The notes beneath the pieces were generated by a model, which saw only the letters and a list, made by a program, of their open reading frames with translations, made no database searches and had not been told where the DNA came from. Both the position numbers and the translations under genes were made by a program. Of a DNA stretch of 64,000 nt, positions 29,454 through 39,278 are shown piece by piece (position 1 is the first letter of the stretch; each line of letters begins with the position of its first letter). Location of the stretch: positions 124,001 through 188,000 of the forward strand of contig NZ_AOGW02000002.1 of NCBI RefSeq assembly GCF_000332495.1. Direction: 5' to 3'. This DNA comes from Leptospira terpstrae serovar Hualin str. LT 11-33 = ATCC 700639. GTDB lineage: Bacteria; Spirochaetota; Leptospiria; Leptospirales; Leptospiraceae.

Positions 29454-31571
29454 CTAATATTCGATATTGAGTTCTTTGATTTTTTTATCCAAAGTGTTTC
29501 GGTTGATTCCTAAGAATTTTGCCACACGAGTTTTGGTGTAACGGAACTTTTTCATCGCATATTGGATGAGTCTTGATTCTACTTCACTTACAACGATTTC
29601 CATTGCACGACCATCTAAGCCGTCAAGTTGTCCTGGTGTCAATCTTCCAGATCCTAAATCCAAAGGTTCCGCACCAGATACAGTTTCTACGTGATTCTGT
29701 TGAGTTACCTCTGTTGTGTTTTCAGGCATTTCTTCAAGACTTGAAAGAATATCAGAAAAATCCTCTTCGCTGAGTATTTCATCTTGAGCAAGAACTACGG
29801 CTCTTTCAATGACATTTTCCAACTCACGGACGTTACCTGGCCAACGATACTTAAGAAGTAGTTTTGATGCTTCTCGCGAGATCCCTTTAATTACTTTATT
29901 ATTGTCTTTTGTGTATTTTTCCAAAAAGTGATTCATCAGAAGTGGGATGTCTTCCACTCGATCACGTAACGGTGGTGTATTGATCTTTACTACATTCAAT
30001 CGATAAAAAAGATCGGCTCTAAACTTTTTCTCTGAAACCAGTTGTTCCAATTCCGCATTGGTAGCCGCAATAATTCTAACATCCACCTTCTTTGCTTTGG
30101 TTGAACCAATCGCTTCAATTTCTCGTTCTTGCAAAACACGAAGAAGTTTAGATTGTAAGTTCAAATCCATTTCACCAATTTCATCCAGAAAAATGGTTCC
30201 AGTATCCGCTAATTCAAACTTTCCTTTTTTATCTGTCACCGCTCCAGTAAAGGATCCTTTTTTATGACCAAAAAGTTCACTTTCTAGTAAATTCTCAGGA
30301 ATGGCCGCACAGTTGATTTTGATAAATGGATTTTCAGAACGAGAACTATTATAATGAATTGCATTGGCAATCATCTCTTTACCAGTTCCAGATTCACCTG
30401 TAATTAAAACGGAAGCTCTAGAATCTGCAACAAGTTGGATTTTTTCAAACATCTTCTCCATACTCGCCGCTTTTCCGATGAGCGATCCAAACTTGTATTT
30501 ATTTTTTAATTCTCTTTTGAGTTGGATATTTTCACGAGAAATTTCTTTTTTAGCTTCTTCTACTAAATTCTGAATTTTAATCGATTGAGAGATAATGGAC
30601 GCAACCACTTGCAAAAAATCTAAATAAGATTTTAAATCCGTATGTTTGTTTTGAACTATAAATGCATTTACAACACCTAACATAGTTTGTTCACTTAAAA
30701 TAGGTGCACACAATAAACTTACATTATGTGGATCATGTTTAAAATGTGATAAATATCCTACTCGATTTAAAAAATCAGGATGGCTTGCGACCGACTCAAT
30801 AATGATTGGTTCCCCAGATTCATATACTTTTCCAGTAATTCCTTCCCCTGGTTGGTAACTTCCTTTATCGATTTCTTCTGGTGATAAACCCGAAGCCGCA
30901 ACAATACGAAGAAGTCCTTCTTCCTTATTGAATAAAACAATGCTCCCTTTTTCTAATCGGAGCGATTTTTCCATCGTGACCATAATTGAATCAAAAACTT
31001 CGTTTTGGTCCAACGTGGAACTAACTACTTTTGAAATTTCTATGAGTGTTGCTTGTATTTTGGTTCTTTGTTCTAAACTACGAATTGTTTGTAAGTTTTT
31101 AAAAATTTGTCCTGCTTGGTTTGCAAGGACACTAACAATTTCTAACATCTCTGCGGTAAATGCATTTAAACGATTGGAGTCAAGTGAGATGACACCGATG
31201 ATATCATCTTCCATAATCATCGGAGCAACTAACTCTGACTTGATTTCTTCCTTTACTTGAATGTAGTCTGGATCTTTTGAAACATCATTTACCAGCTTCG
31301 CTTTTCCAGTAGAAGCTGCCATCCCCGTAATCCCTTGCCCAATTTTGAGTTTGGTTTCACGAAGTAACTGTTGGTTCATTCCCCGCGAAGTGACTGCGTC
31401 CAATACCCCATGTTTTTCATCGATGAGCATTAGTGATCCCGATTCCACACCACAGATTTGGATGCATCGATCCAAAATAAGTTCGAGTAGCCCGTCTGGG
31501 TCTTGGGTTGAATTCATAGCCGTAGCTACTTCATGGATGGATTGGATGGGATTAAATTTTTTCACGCTCAT
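29454..31571 (-). CDS. Sigma-54-dependent transcriptional activator with two GAF domains
   Basis: 705 residues: GAF 1 (about 25-160), GAF 2 (about 185-335), a short coiled coil, an AAA+ domain and a Fis-type HTH at 660-705 ending [18 protein letters not shown]. Walker A is GESGTGKE (392-399) and Walker B FLDEIGEM (461-468); the arginine-finger region is [11 protein letters not shown]. The sigma-54 contact loop reads GSFTGA at 439-444 instead of GAFTGA. It has no receiver domain, so it probably responds to a small molecule or redox signal bound by GAF. Target promoters are unknown. Divergent from the PP2C gene at 31819. Confidence 0.93.
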   Translation of the reverse strand: MSVKKFNPIQSIHEVATAMNSTQDPDGLLELILDRCIQICGVESGSLMLIDEKHGVLDAVTSRGMNQQLLRETKLKIGQGITGMAASTGKAKLVNDVSKDPDYIQVKEEIKSELVAPMIMEDDIIGVISLDSNRLNAFTAEMLEIVSVLANQAGQIFKNLQTIRSLEQRTKIQATLIEISKVVSSTLDQNEVFDSIMVTMEKSLRLEKGSIVLFNKEEGLLRIVAASGLSPEEIDKGSYQPGEGITGKVYESGEPIIIESVASHPDFLNRVGYLSHFKHDPHNVSLLCAPILSEQTMLGVVNAFIVQNKHTDLKSYLDFLQVVASIISQSIKIQNLVEEAKKEISRENIQLKRELKNKYKFGSLIGKAASMEKMFEKIQLVADSRASVLITGESGTGKEMIANAIHYNSSRSENPFIKINCAAIPENLLESELFGHKKGSFTGAVTDKKGKFELADTGTIFLDEIGEMDLNLQSKLLRVLQEREIEAIGSTKAKKVDVRIIAATNAELEQLVSEKKFRADLFYRLNVVKINTPPLRDRVEDIPLLMNHFLEKYTKDNNKVIKGISREASKLLLKYRWPGNVRELENVIERAVVLAQDEILSEEDFSDILSSLEEMPENTTEVTQQNHVETVSGAEPLDLGSGRLTPGQLDGLDGRAMEIVVSEVESRLIQYAMKKFRYTKTRVAKFLGINRNTLDKKIKELNIEY

Positions 31572-31650
31572 AGTTCTTGCTCTTTAGTATTACGCTCTGC
31601 CTCGAAAGAATACAGAAAAACATTGTTAGTGACCAATACACTATGCTTAT

Positions 31651-31740
31651 TTATTAAACAAATAAACCATTTTTTAATCATAACTACCGACAACCTTCCG
31701 ATTTCTGCAGAAAAAACAACATTTGCTTATAGATTAAGCA
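31651..31740. promoter_or_regulatory. Divergent intergenic region with two dyad symmetries
   Basis: TGCTTA (31724-31729) and TAAGCA (31735-31740) form a perfect inverted repeat with a five-base spacer. A second one, TTTATT and AATAAA around AAACA, lies near 31651-31667. They sit between the sigma-54 activator and PP2C genes and could be operators; no protein can be assigned. Confidence 0.35.
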
Positions 31741-31818
31741 TGAATCGTACCAGGTTTCTCGGATCTGACGGAAATTCTTGTAGCTTATGAAAAAAGAAAT
31801 CGAATACCTTGGCTTAGG

Positions 31819-33747
31819 ATGAACCGAGAGCCCACTGATGACAGGATTTGTTTGCTCTGTGCTGAATCTCAGGTTCCCAACGGGATTACCAAGGATGGTC
31901 GTTTTTTCTGCCAAACTTGTGATCGGGAATGGATTTTAGAAAAACGTAAAATCCCTCGGATCGGAAAAAACATCCTAAGTTCGCAAGAAAAGACAGAATT
32001 TCTTTTGGACAATCTTTCTCTATTCAATTCCTCCATGGGTTTGGAAGAATTAATGCAAAGATTTACTGAACTTATATCCGTCCGTTTGAAACGCGATAAA
32101 GTAGCGGTCTTTATCACCAATTTAGAGTTAGGTGAAATTAAACTCGCCTACTATTCTAGTAGGCAAAGAACATTACAAAGAGCCATCAAACGAATTACAT
32201 TGGATTATGATTTGAGTTATGGAGTTTTGATTGAAGCGATGGCGAAAGGAGAGCCTTGTTTCTATAAATTTTCCGAACAAAGCCATCCATTCTACGAATT
32301 TTATTCGAAGCTCACAGGCACAAAATCACAACTTGTCATTCCCATTCTCTATGCAAATACTGCGGTAGGAATGGTAACCATTGATTATGAAGAAGAAGAT
32401 TACTCCGACTATTTGGAAGACCAAGAAATTTTGCAACTTGTAGTTGGTCAATTTGCAGTATCACTTCGAAATTCTCTTTTGTTTTCTAAATCAGAAAACC
32501 AATCCAAAAACTTCCAAAGTTTGCATACAGCGGCACTGACACTTAGCCAACTGTATTTAAACAATCATGATGAAATGATTCGTATGATTCTATTGACACT
32601 TTCAGGAATTGTTGAATCCTCTTTGACCTGTCTTATTGAAAGAACAATTGACTCGTCGAAAGCAAAAATTTTCAAACTTTATAGGGATTTAGAGAATCAC
32701 CAAATCCATACAAAAACAGAATCCATCGATGTTGATAAAATCATTTCTCTATTACAAACAAATGAAACGATTACTGTGGATCCAATTACGAATCTTAGTT
32801 TGAAAACTCTTGAGATTGAAGGAAAAGAATCCATGGTTTTCCCACTCACTTTGGAAAATGGAACCGCTTGCGTTTTTATTCTCACTAAACAAGACAACCG
32901 ATTCCCGCAGGATGAAATAGAAGCGCTGAACGCCTTCGTTTCCTTAGCAAGAATCACTATGGAAAATTCCAATTTATACCAAAACCTTTCCAATAAAGAA
33001 AGATTGGAAAAAGAAATTGAAATTGCAAAAGAAATACAAAGTACCCTTTTACCTAGAAATGCTCCAGAAGCGGAAGGTTTCTCTTTTGGTGGTTTTATGG
33101 TACCAGCACGTGGGATTGGCGGAGATTATTATGACTTCATACTTTCACCTAACAGAAATGAATTGTTTATTTGTATTGGAGATGTAAGCGGTAAAGGGGT
33201 TGCAGCAGGCCTAGTGATGGCAACCGTAAGAACCATCCTTCATTCCCTCGTGCGAGTGAAAGATTCTCCTTGGGAAATCCTGAATGATATCAATAACTAC
33301 CTGTATACAAGTTATAAGGAAGCGATCACTCCACGATTTATGAGTATGATTTTACTCAGATGGAATTTAATAACAGGAGAAGTGCAATACTCTGGAGCTG
33401 GACACGGAAATTTTTACCACTACAAATCAGATTCTAAATCTCTTTCTGTCATCGAAACAGAAGGTGTAATTCTAGGAATCCAACCAGATATTTCCTCCTT
33501 TAAGAATGAATCCAAATTGCGGTTCCACTCGGGTGATACCATTTTATTATACACAGATGGTGTGACAGAGGCGCGAAACTCAGCCGGAACACAGTTTGGA
33601 GAACACGAATTAAAATCTAATTTTCTCTCCTTTATCTCACTAGAGCCAAAAAACATACTCGAGAAGATCTATTTCGAACTAAAAGAATTTGTCAAAGAAC
33701 AGGAACAACACGATGATATCACTATGGTGGCAGTAAGGAAGATATGA
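31819..33747 (+). CDS. Zinc-ribbon / GAF / PP2C (SpoIIE-type) phosphatase
   Basis: 642 soluble residues. A short N-terminal zinc ribbon has CLLC and CQTC (about residues 11-35). One GAF domain follows at about 65-215 and a second GAF-like region at 225-390. The C-terminal phosphatase domain has GIGGDYYDF, GDVSGKGVAAGLVMA, YTDGVTEAR and DDITMV, so all metal aspartates are present. It is a likely regulator in a partner-switching pathway, cytoplasmic and ligand-gated. Its stop overlaps the tilS start (ATGA), so it is translationally coupled to tRNA modification and engB genes. Confidence 0.9.
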   Translation: MNREPTDDRICLLCAESQVPNGITKDGRFFCQTCDREWILEKRKIPRIGKNILSSQEKTEFLLDNLSLFNSSMGLEELMQRFTELISVRLKRDKVAVFITNLELGEIKLAYYSSRQRTLQRAIKRITLDYDLSYGVLIEAMAKGEPCFYKFSEQSHPFYEFYSKLTGTKSQLVIPILYANTAVGMVTIDYEEEDYSDYLEDQEILQLVVGQFAVSLRNSLLFSKSENQSKNFQSLHTAALTLSQLYLNNHDEMIRMILLTLSGIVESSLTCLIERTIDSSKAKIFKLYRDLENHQIHTKTESIDVDKIISLLQTNETITVDPITNLSLKTLEIEGKESMVFPLTLENGTACVFILTKQDNRFPQDEIEALNAFVSLARITMENSNLYQNLSNKERLEKEIEIAKEIQSTLLPRNAPEAEGFSFGGFMVPARGIGGDYYDFILSPNRNELFICIGDVSGKGVAAGLVMATVRTILHSLVRVKDSPWEILNDINNYLYTSYKEAITPRFMSMILLRWNLITGEVQYSGAGHGNFYHYKSDSKSLSVIETEGVILGIQPDISSFKNESKLRFHSGDTILLYTDGVTEARNSAGTQFGEHELKSNFLSFISLEPKNILEKIYFELKEFVKEQEQHDDITMVAVRKI

Positions 33748-35044
33748 TCCCAGAAATCCCCACTTCTATTTCTAAACTTTTTGAAGCTGCCTTGGCCAGG
33801 ATGGGAAACAACATTCCTGCATTCTGGGCAAAAAACAAAACCCAATTTCTCATTGCTTATTCTGGAGGAAAAGACTCCTCTATTTTAGTTTTGTTTTTTA
33901 ACTATTTAAAAGAAAGATACCATATCCAAACTCCCACTTTGTTTTATTTGTCTCATGGGATTCGTTCCATTGAAACAGAAGAAAATGAATTGATTCAATT
34001 TTTAAAATCTACAGGATTCCCTTTCCATTTTGTAAAAAAAAAATCCCAAATCTTTCTCTCAAACTGAAGAAAGGTTTAGAAGAAACGGGAAGGCTCGTTC
34101 GTTACCACGAACTAAAAAAAATTACCAATCAAATTCCTGCCATTATCCTCACCGGTCATCACTGTAAGGACTATACAGAATCCATTTTTTTACATCTAAC
34201 AAGAGGAGGAGGGAAAAAAGCTTTTTATACACTTCCACCTTTTGATGGAGAACGTTTTCTTCCTTTAGTGTTTTTTGAAGATAAAGAGTTGGACTTACTC
34301 TACGAGTTTGTATCCAATCATATGAAAATATTTGAAGATGAGTCCAACAAAGATCCAATCTACAAACGTAATCGAATCCGAATGGATTTACTTCCAATAT
34401 TAGAAAAAGAAAATTGGAACTTTCATAAAACTTATTGGAATTTTCATGATCGTTCCCAACTCAATTTACATTTTGATTTAAAAAATGAACCTGTTTCCAA
34501 ACAAGAACCTCATATCTTTCGTATCCCTCACGAAACCTGGACAAGTCTCAACTTATCCTCAAAAAAAGAACTGATCGATTTTCATTTAAAATTACTCGGT
34601 CATTATCCTTTATATAAATCAGGATTTGATAACTTCCATCTCCAATCGGAAGGAGAAAGAGCTTTTTTAGAAAATAAAAACTGTTTCCTATACAAATCAA
34701 AGTTTGGTGATCTGTTCATCATTGATAAAAAATCCCCAGCTTTTAAAAAAGCAGTCTCCCATCGGGAAGGAGATAACCTTTTCATTGAATGGAATCAAAA
34801 CAAGTTCAAACTTTCTGATCCATCGGAAAAATACAGTCTTGGATCTTGGCACCATGGCCAAAAAATCCAAATTCGTTCAGGAAATAAGGAAATTTCCGAA
34901 TGTATGAGAGAAAACGGAATTCCATTTTTCTTAAGAACCTACATTCCTATTCTCTATTTTGATGGAGAACCGATTCAAATTTTATTTTCTCTCTTTTCGA
35001 AAAGCGAAAAGAATTATCCCAAACGAATCTATCTGGAAAGGTGA
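33744..35044 (+). pseudogene. tilS: tRNA(Ile)-lysidine synthase, frameshifted at a run of ten A
   Basis: TilS converts the wobble cytidine of tRNA-Ile(CAU) to lysidine and is essential in most bacteria. The P-loop AYSGGKDSS (38-46) and LSHGIR are in the first frame, which runs to a TGA at 34065-34067. The second frame carries GHHCKDYTES, LTRGGG and KRNRIRMDLLPIL and runs to 35044. The break falls at ten A (34034-34043); eleven would join the two into about 433 residues. It may be a sequencing error, a real mutation, or slippage used in vivo. Given the gene's importance, a functional product by one of these routes is likely. Confidence 0.85.
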
Positions 35045-35049
35045 GCTAG

Positions 35050-35679
35050 ATGCACAAGTATTCTAAAGAAATACCCTTTCCGGAAACTAAATTCTTCACT
35101 TCCATTGCCAACCTTAACGAAAAGGAAGAATTGGATTCCATTCCTTCCATCGCCTTTATGGGTAGGTCCAACTCTGGGAAGTCTAGTTTACTCAACGCAC
35201 TCTCTAACCACAGAGGTCTTGCTAAAGTTTCTAGAACTCCCGGTAAAACAAAACTAATTAATATTTTCCGAACCAGAGAAGGTTTTAATCTAGTCGACTT
35301 ACCTGGATTTGGTTATTCAAAGGCCTCTCACAAAGAACATAAAGATATGATGAAACTTTTAGAAGGTTTCTTAAACACATGGCAAAATTTGAAAATTTTA
35401 TTTATCCTTTGTGATTCACAAAGAGAATTTCCGGAAGAAGAACTTTCTACCATTGAAGTTGCCATGGAGAAAAAAATCAAACCTGTGGTGATCCGTACAA
35501 AAATAGATAAACTAAATCAAAGTGAACAACACCGAGTTCGTACGGATATGGAAACTTCAATGAATAAAATTGGCGTTCCCTTTAGAGTGTTTTATGTATC
35601 GGCTACAACAGGTAGAGGTGTTGGTGAGTTACGTGAGTTTATCGTGGAAAATATGATTCCATCAAACAAAGGTGTCTAA
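35050..35679 (+). CDS. engB: Ribosome-assembly GTPase EngB/YsxC
   Basis: 209 residues. G1 loop GRSNSGKSS at 38-46, G2 region with SRTPGKTKLIN, G3 DLPGFGYSK near 83-91, G4 TKIDKL, G5 VSATTGRG. These are the EngB/YihA-specific forms. The protein assists late large-subunit assembly in the cytoplasm and is usually essential. It starts five bases after the tilS stop. Its last 18 bases overlap the end of the convergent metalloprotease gene. Confidence 0.95.
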   Translation: MHKYSKEIPFPETKFFTSIANLNEKEELDSIPSIAFMGRSNSGKSSLLNALSNHRGLAKVSRTPGKTKLINIFRTREGFNLVDLPGFGYSKASHKEHKDMMKLLEGFLNTWQNLKILFILCDSQREFPEEELSTIEVAMEKKIKPVVIRTKIDKLNQSEQHRVRTDMETSMNKIGVPFRVFYVSATTGRGVGELREFIVENMIPSNKGV

Positions 35680-36375
35680 ATAATTACCAGAATTAGATTC
35701 GGTTTGTACACTCATCATTCCAAACAAATTAGAAGTCATCATTTTACGAAAATCTGTAAGCAGGGCAAAAGTTTCTCTTAGTTGTTCTTTTACTCGGATC
35801 AGTCTTACTTCTTCTTCTAATCGTTTTTTTTCTGACTCAATTTCTTTCAATCGTTCCGCAGAATGAACATCGGTTGACGACTTTTTTGTTTTCTCTGATT
35901 CTAATCGTGTTTCGAGTTCTTTTATTTTAGATTCCAATTCTTTTTCATGAGACTTTTGCATTAATTCTTTTGGATTTAATTTACTTTTCTCTTTTGCATT
36001 GGGTTTTTTATCTTCCTCCTCTTTTAGTTGGAAAAGATCCTTTATCGACTTTCCATCTGAATAAGGAGTGAGTGTGGAATCTTCATCTGGATTTGATTTT
36101 GCACGAGTGACTGCATGTGTTTCCCCACTCACAGCCACCATCCGACCATCTCTTAATTCATAATTGATTTTTACTTGTACAGATTGTACATCTCGCCCTT
36201 TGCGGATGGCTTCATTTTTGAATTCGGCAGCATGTCCGAGTTCATGCGAAATGACATGTAAGGCGGAAAGGGATTCAGGAGCACTTTCCAATTGTCCATG
36301 ACCGACATAATTCACCCGGCGATCTTTTAAAAGATCTACATTCATACGATTGAATGGGGACTCGTCGATTCTCAT
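35662..36375 (-). CDS. SprA-related putative metalloprotease
   Basis: 237 residues. HVISHELGHAAEF contains the zincin motif HELGH (H44, E45, H48), preceded by a short region rich in DRRVNYVGHG. This matches the SprA-related (PF12118-like) family, in which the HExxH sits near a conserved N-terminal segment. The C-terminal half is a charged coiled coil (about 120-215). No signal peptide is seen. RBS GAGG lies five bases before the ATG. The proteolytic target is unknown and activity is inferred from the motif. Confidence 0.75.
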   Translation of the reverse strand: MRIDESPFNRMNVDLLKDRRVNYVGHGQLESAPESLSALHVISHELGHAAEFKNEAIRKGRDVQSVQVKINYELRDGRMVAVSGETHAVTRAKSNPDEDSTLTPYSDGKSIKDLFQLKEEEDKKPNAKEKSKLNPKELMQKSHEKELESKIKELETRLESEKTKKSSTDVHSAERLKEIESEKKRLEEEVRLIRVKEQLRETFALLTDFRKMMTSNLFGMMSVQTESNSGNYLDTFV

Positions 36376-36450
36376 GGAAACCTCACCACCTAATGGGTAC
36401 TTCGGTTTGTCTTTAGAAAATATTAGTAAGAAATTGAATTTTTGAAAAGC

Positions 36451-36478
36451 GAAAACTCTCCTGGAGGACCAGGAGAGT
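36451..36478 (-). terminator. Terminator after the DUF1566 lipoprotein gene
   Basis: A perfect 10-bp stem (36455-36464 with 36469-36478) with a four-base loop; on the minus strand it is followed by TTTTC. It ends the Omp85-like / lipoprotein operon. Confidence 0.8.
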
Positions 36479-36504
36479 GAGTGAAAATTGTGACTAGAGA
36501 GGGG

Positions 36505-37188
36505 TTACGGGCCTGTGCGAACGCATCGGACATAATTCCTTTGTGTTTTCACTACATTTCTTTGTACCCCGTAAGACTGTCTGTCAAAGGAAATTGCATA
36601 AGCAGTTTCCCCTGGAAGGTCCTCGTGATTTGACCAAGCAGTCCAATAATCTTCTTCTTGTGTAGAAGGAAAAAATTGGAGTGTTGCCGCCCGACCAGGA
36701 ATCACTAACCTTTGGTATTCGATCGCTGTGGGAACTCTCCAAGTGGCACCTAAGTAGTTACTGTTTTGGCAAGCACCATACAATTCGCTGGATCCAGCAA
36801 TCCCAATGGAAGAAAAACCTTGGATCACTTGTGGAAACGCAACCGAGTTACATGCATGTGTTTTAGAATCACAAAATGCAACTTGAGCGGCCCCTGCTCG
36901 AGCGGAATCATAAGGATTGAAAATAGAGCCTTGCGGAGCCCCCAAACAATCATTAAATCCCGCACGGTATACTTGGCCATGCGTACATTTTTGCCAGACT
37001 AAATTGGCGACAGTATCAGTGATGGTTCCATTACCATTGTCACGAAGACTTTGGTTGGCGATGAGACCAGCAAACAGCTGGTTGGTTTCTTCCGGGCTTA
37101 AACCGTAGATATCTTCTACCGGCTTCATTTCACAGTTCATGAAAAAAGATAAGACCAAAAGAGCGAAACAATATTGAATTTTTTTCAT
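36505..37188 (-). CDS. DUF1566-type lipoprotein
   Basis: 227 residues from the ATG at 37188, which has GGAGGG eight bases upstream. The lipobox FMNC gives a lipidated cysteine at about 19. The mature protein has the DUF1566 pattern seen in Leptospira: DNGNGTITDTVANLVWQKC, a central WRVPTAIEYQRLV, and YWTAWSNHED near the end, finishing YVRCVRTGP. Several cysteines suggest disulphides. Such proteins are surface or periplasmic with unknown function. It starts 13 bp after the Omp85-like gene, so the two form an operon. Confidence 0.85.
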   Translation of the reverse strand: MKKIQYCFALLVLSFFMNCEMKPVEDIYGLSPEETNQLFAGLIANQSLRDNGNGTITDTVANLVWQKCTHGQVYRAGFNDCLGAPQGSIFNPYDSARAGAAQVAFCDSKTHACNSVAFPQVIQGFSSIGIAGSSELYGACQNSNYLGATWRVPTAIEYQRLVIPGRAATLQFFPSTQEEDYWTAWSNHEDLPGETAYAISFDRQSYGVQRNVVKTQRNYVRCVRTGP

Positions 37189-37201
37189 AAGCTCTGCCCT
37201 C

Positions 37202-38689
37202 CTAAAATATATGGTTAAAGTTAATGAAAGTTTGTCTATCTTCATTCGAAATCGCATGATCAAAATAGATAACAGTTGCTTGGTTCCAAGGAATTCGTAA
37301 ACCAATACCTCTAGAGTGTTTGTAGTTTTTTAGATTTGCATCTTCAGTGCGATCCCAAACACGTCCTACATCATAGAACGGAACCAATTGGAAATCAAAG
37401 TGTTGCCCACCAAATTCCGCCTCAGCGAACTTCCAACGAATTTCAAAGTTTGCAAATGCCATCGTTTGGCCTACAAAACGATCCTGTTTGTAACCACGGA
37501 TGGTAGTCCTACCACCTAAACCAGATTGGTTGGTTTCTGTTCCCCACATGTTGCGGTATTCATAAAATGGAGCATCCCCATTGGTTTGGATCATCGTTCC
37601 ACGCGCAGCGAGAACAAACTTTTCCAAAATTTCCGGAGGTTTGCTGGTAAACCATTGTACGGGGCTTATGAAAATACGACCTGATACCAAGTTCTTGTTG
37701 AATTCGGAAGTAGATCCAATGGCCTTTGTGGAACGTTCATGAGTGTATTCTAAAAACAATCCGCGATTGGGGTCTGGTTCAAAGTCACGAGTGTCATAAA
37801 CAATCCCGGCACGAACCGTATTTGTATAACCACCGTTAATTCCCTTTATCTTTCCATCTTTATCATCGCGAGTTAACTTGGTTTCCCCTTGCGGTGTTCC
37901 AAAAGTACGATCTACATCAAGAAGTCCTAAAATTCCGTCGGCTGGACCTAACTGTGCATCGTTATACTTTCCGTCATAAGTTCGAATGATTTGTTTTGAT
38001 AGACGAACACCCGTTACCGTACGAAGTGTACCTCCGAAAAAAGAGTACTCACCAGAAGTACTAAAGTTAGGATTTTCAATGTCATAACGATTGTATCTGT
38101 GATCACTTACAATAGGAGCTTCGCCAGATCCTGCATCCCCTGGACGACGATAATTCAAATTGTCTTCATAATCGGAAAAAGGAGCATTCCTTCTGATCTG
38201 ACCATTGGGATCATTTCTTTCTAAATAAGAAAGGGGTTGGAGGGTATTTTCTCCTACACCAAAGAAAAGAGAGTTTGGATTTCGCTCATAGACTAAATCT
38301 GCACGGAGTCTCCACTTGGTATCGAAGATATACGGTGCATCGATACTTAACTGGTGGTAGGGAGCTCGTTTTGTCGTATTAAAATACTGAGCAAATACCC
38401 TTACACGGTAGGGAGTGTATTCAAACATGGGCGAAGTTTTCGCTCCATTGTAAAAATAAAGCACACGAGCCCCATAACCGACACCCACATTGGGATCAGA
38501 GTTGATGAGAGGAAGACCTGTAAAGTACCCACCCTCTTTTTTATTCTTAAAATCCCTCTCGCTCAGTCTCTTTTTTTCAGAGATCTCGAACGGAAGGTCG
38601 GTCCGGGGTTGACGTTCCTGACCGAAAACCCCATGAAAAAACGAAAAAAACAACAGAAGCGTAAAACTTCTTATAATATGATTGTACAT
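37202..38689 (-). CDS. Omp85-superfamily outer-membrane barrel protein
   Basis: 495 residues with a signal peptide ending VFGQ. The GYFTGLPLINSDPNVGVGYG start is typical of Omp85 barrels with a short N-terminal extension and no visible POTRA repeats. GGRTTIRGY, near residue 390, matches the L6-loop (V/I)RG(F/Y) signature, and the final residue is phenylalanine. Family members include BamA, TamA and secretion pores; this one lacks a POTRA region and is likelier a dedicated pore or surface antigen. It is the first gene of a two-gene operon. Confidence 0.85.
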   Translation of the reverse strand: MYNHIIRSFTLLLFFSFFHGVFGQERQPRTDLPFEISEKKRLSERDFKNKKEGGYFTGLPLINSDPNVGVGYGARVLYFYNGAKTSPMFEYTPYRVRVFAQYFNTTKRAPYHQLSIDAPYIFDTKWRLRADLVYERNPNSLFFGVGENTLQPLSYLERNDPNGQIRRNAPFSDYEDNLNYRRPGDAGSGEAPIVSDHRYNRYDIENPNFSTSGEYSFFGGTLRTVTGVRLSKQIIRTYDGKYNDAQLGPADGILGLLDVDRTFGTPQGETKLTRDDKDGKIKGINGGYTNTVRAGIVYDTRDFEPDPNRGLFLEYTHERSTKAIGSTSEFNKNLVSGRIFISPVQWFTSKPPEILEKFVLAARGTMIQTNGDAPFYEYRNMWGTETNQSGLGGRTTIRGYKQDRFVGQTMAFANFEIRWKFAEAEFGGQHFDFQLVPFYDVGRVWDRTEDANLKNYKHSRGIGLRIPWNQATVIYFDHAISNEDRQTFINFNHIF

Positions 38690-38761
38690 TCTCTACCTAT
38701 CAGCCAAAGAAACTGCCTTATGGTGGGAAGTTTGAAAAATATGTCAAATAGATTCGAAAAT

Positions 38762-39277
38762 TTATGTTTTTTCCGGTTCGATTCTGTGTAATATGATCAG
38801 CACTTCGTCTTGTTGGACTAGATCCCCTTGCGATTTTCTAATCTCCTCTACACGGCATAGATAAGGGGCCTTAACGGCGTTCTCCATTTTCATCGCTTCC
38901 AAAATCAGAAGTGTTTCCCCTTGTTTGTGTTCCTTTCCGACTTCAGTAGAGATTTGCACTACTTTCCCTGGCATAGGACTTTTGATTTCTGGAGATGTTT
39001 GGGCTCCACCTTCATACTGCCGTTCGGCGAGTTTTCCACTCCAAGTTTCTCCTTTCCAATGAAGAAAAAGTTCATTTCTTACTTTAAGAAATTGTAATAC
39101 TGATCCATCATTCATGAGAACAGATTGTAATGGATTTGTATTCGATGAGTTTGTTTTTTCTTTTACCAAATCATTCAATTGGAAGGAAAAAGATTCCAAC
39201 CCCAATCGAACTCGAACAGAAAGACCGCTCACATAAACAGAAGCAGGTCCAGATTTTGTTTCAAATAAATAATCCAT
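38762..39277 (-). CDS. Biotin carboxyl carrier-type protein
   Basis: 171 residues. The C-terminal biotinyl domain has the EAMKMEN motif, with K130 as the biotinylation site, preceded by PMPGKVV. The 95 residues before it are a separate small beta-rich region such as occurs in acyl-CoA carboxylase alpha subunits. It follows the biotin carboxylase gene with a one-base gap and the two together equal a split alpha subunit of an acyl-CoA carboxylase (acetyl-, propionyl- or methylcrotonyl-type). No carboxyltransferase gene is nearby, so the acyl substrate is unknown. Confidence 0.9.
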   Translation of the reverse strand: MDYLFETKSGPASVYVSGLSVRVRLGLESFSFQLNDLVKEKTNSSNTNPLQSVLMNDGSVLQFLKVRNELFLHWKGETWSGKLAERQYEGGAQTSPEIKSPMPGKVVQISTEVGKEHKQGETLLILEAMKMENAVKAPYLCRVEEIRKSQGDLVQQDEVLIILHRIEPEKT

Positions 39278-39278
39278 A

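Noticed and set aside
34268..35044. A separate gene starting at 34268
   Set aside because: Sequence before it in the same frame carries the GHHCKDYTES TilS motif, so it is the 3' part of frameshifted tilS.
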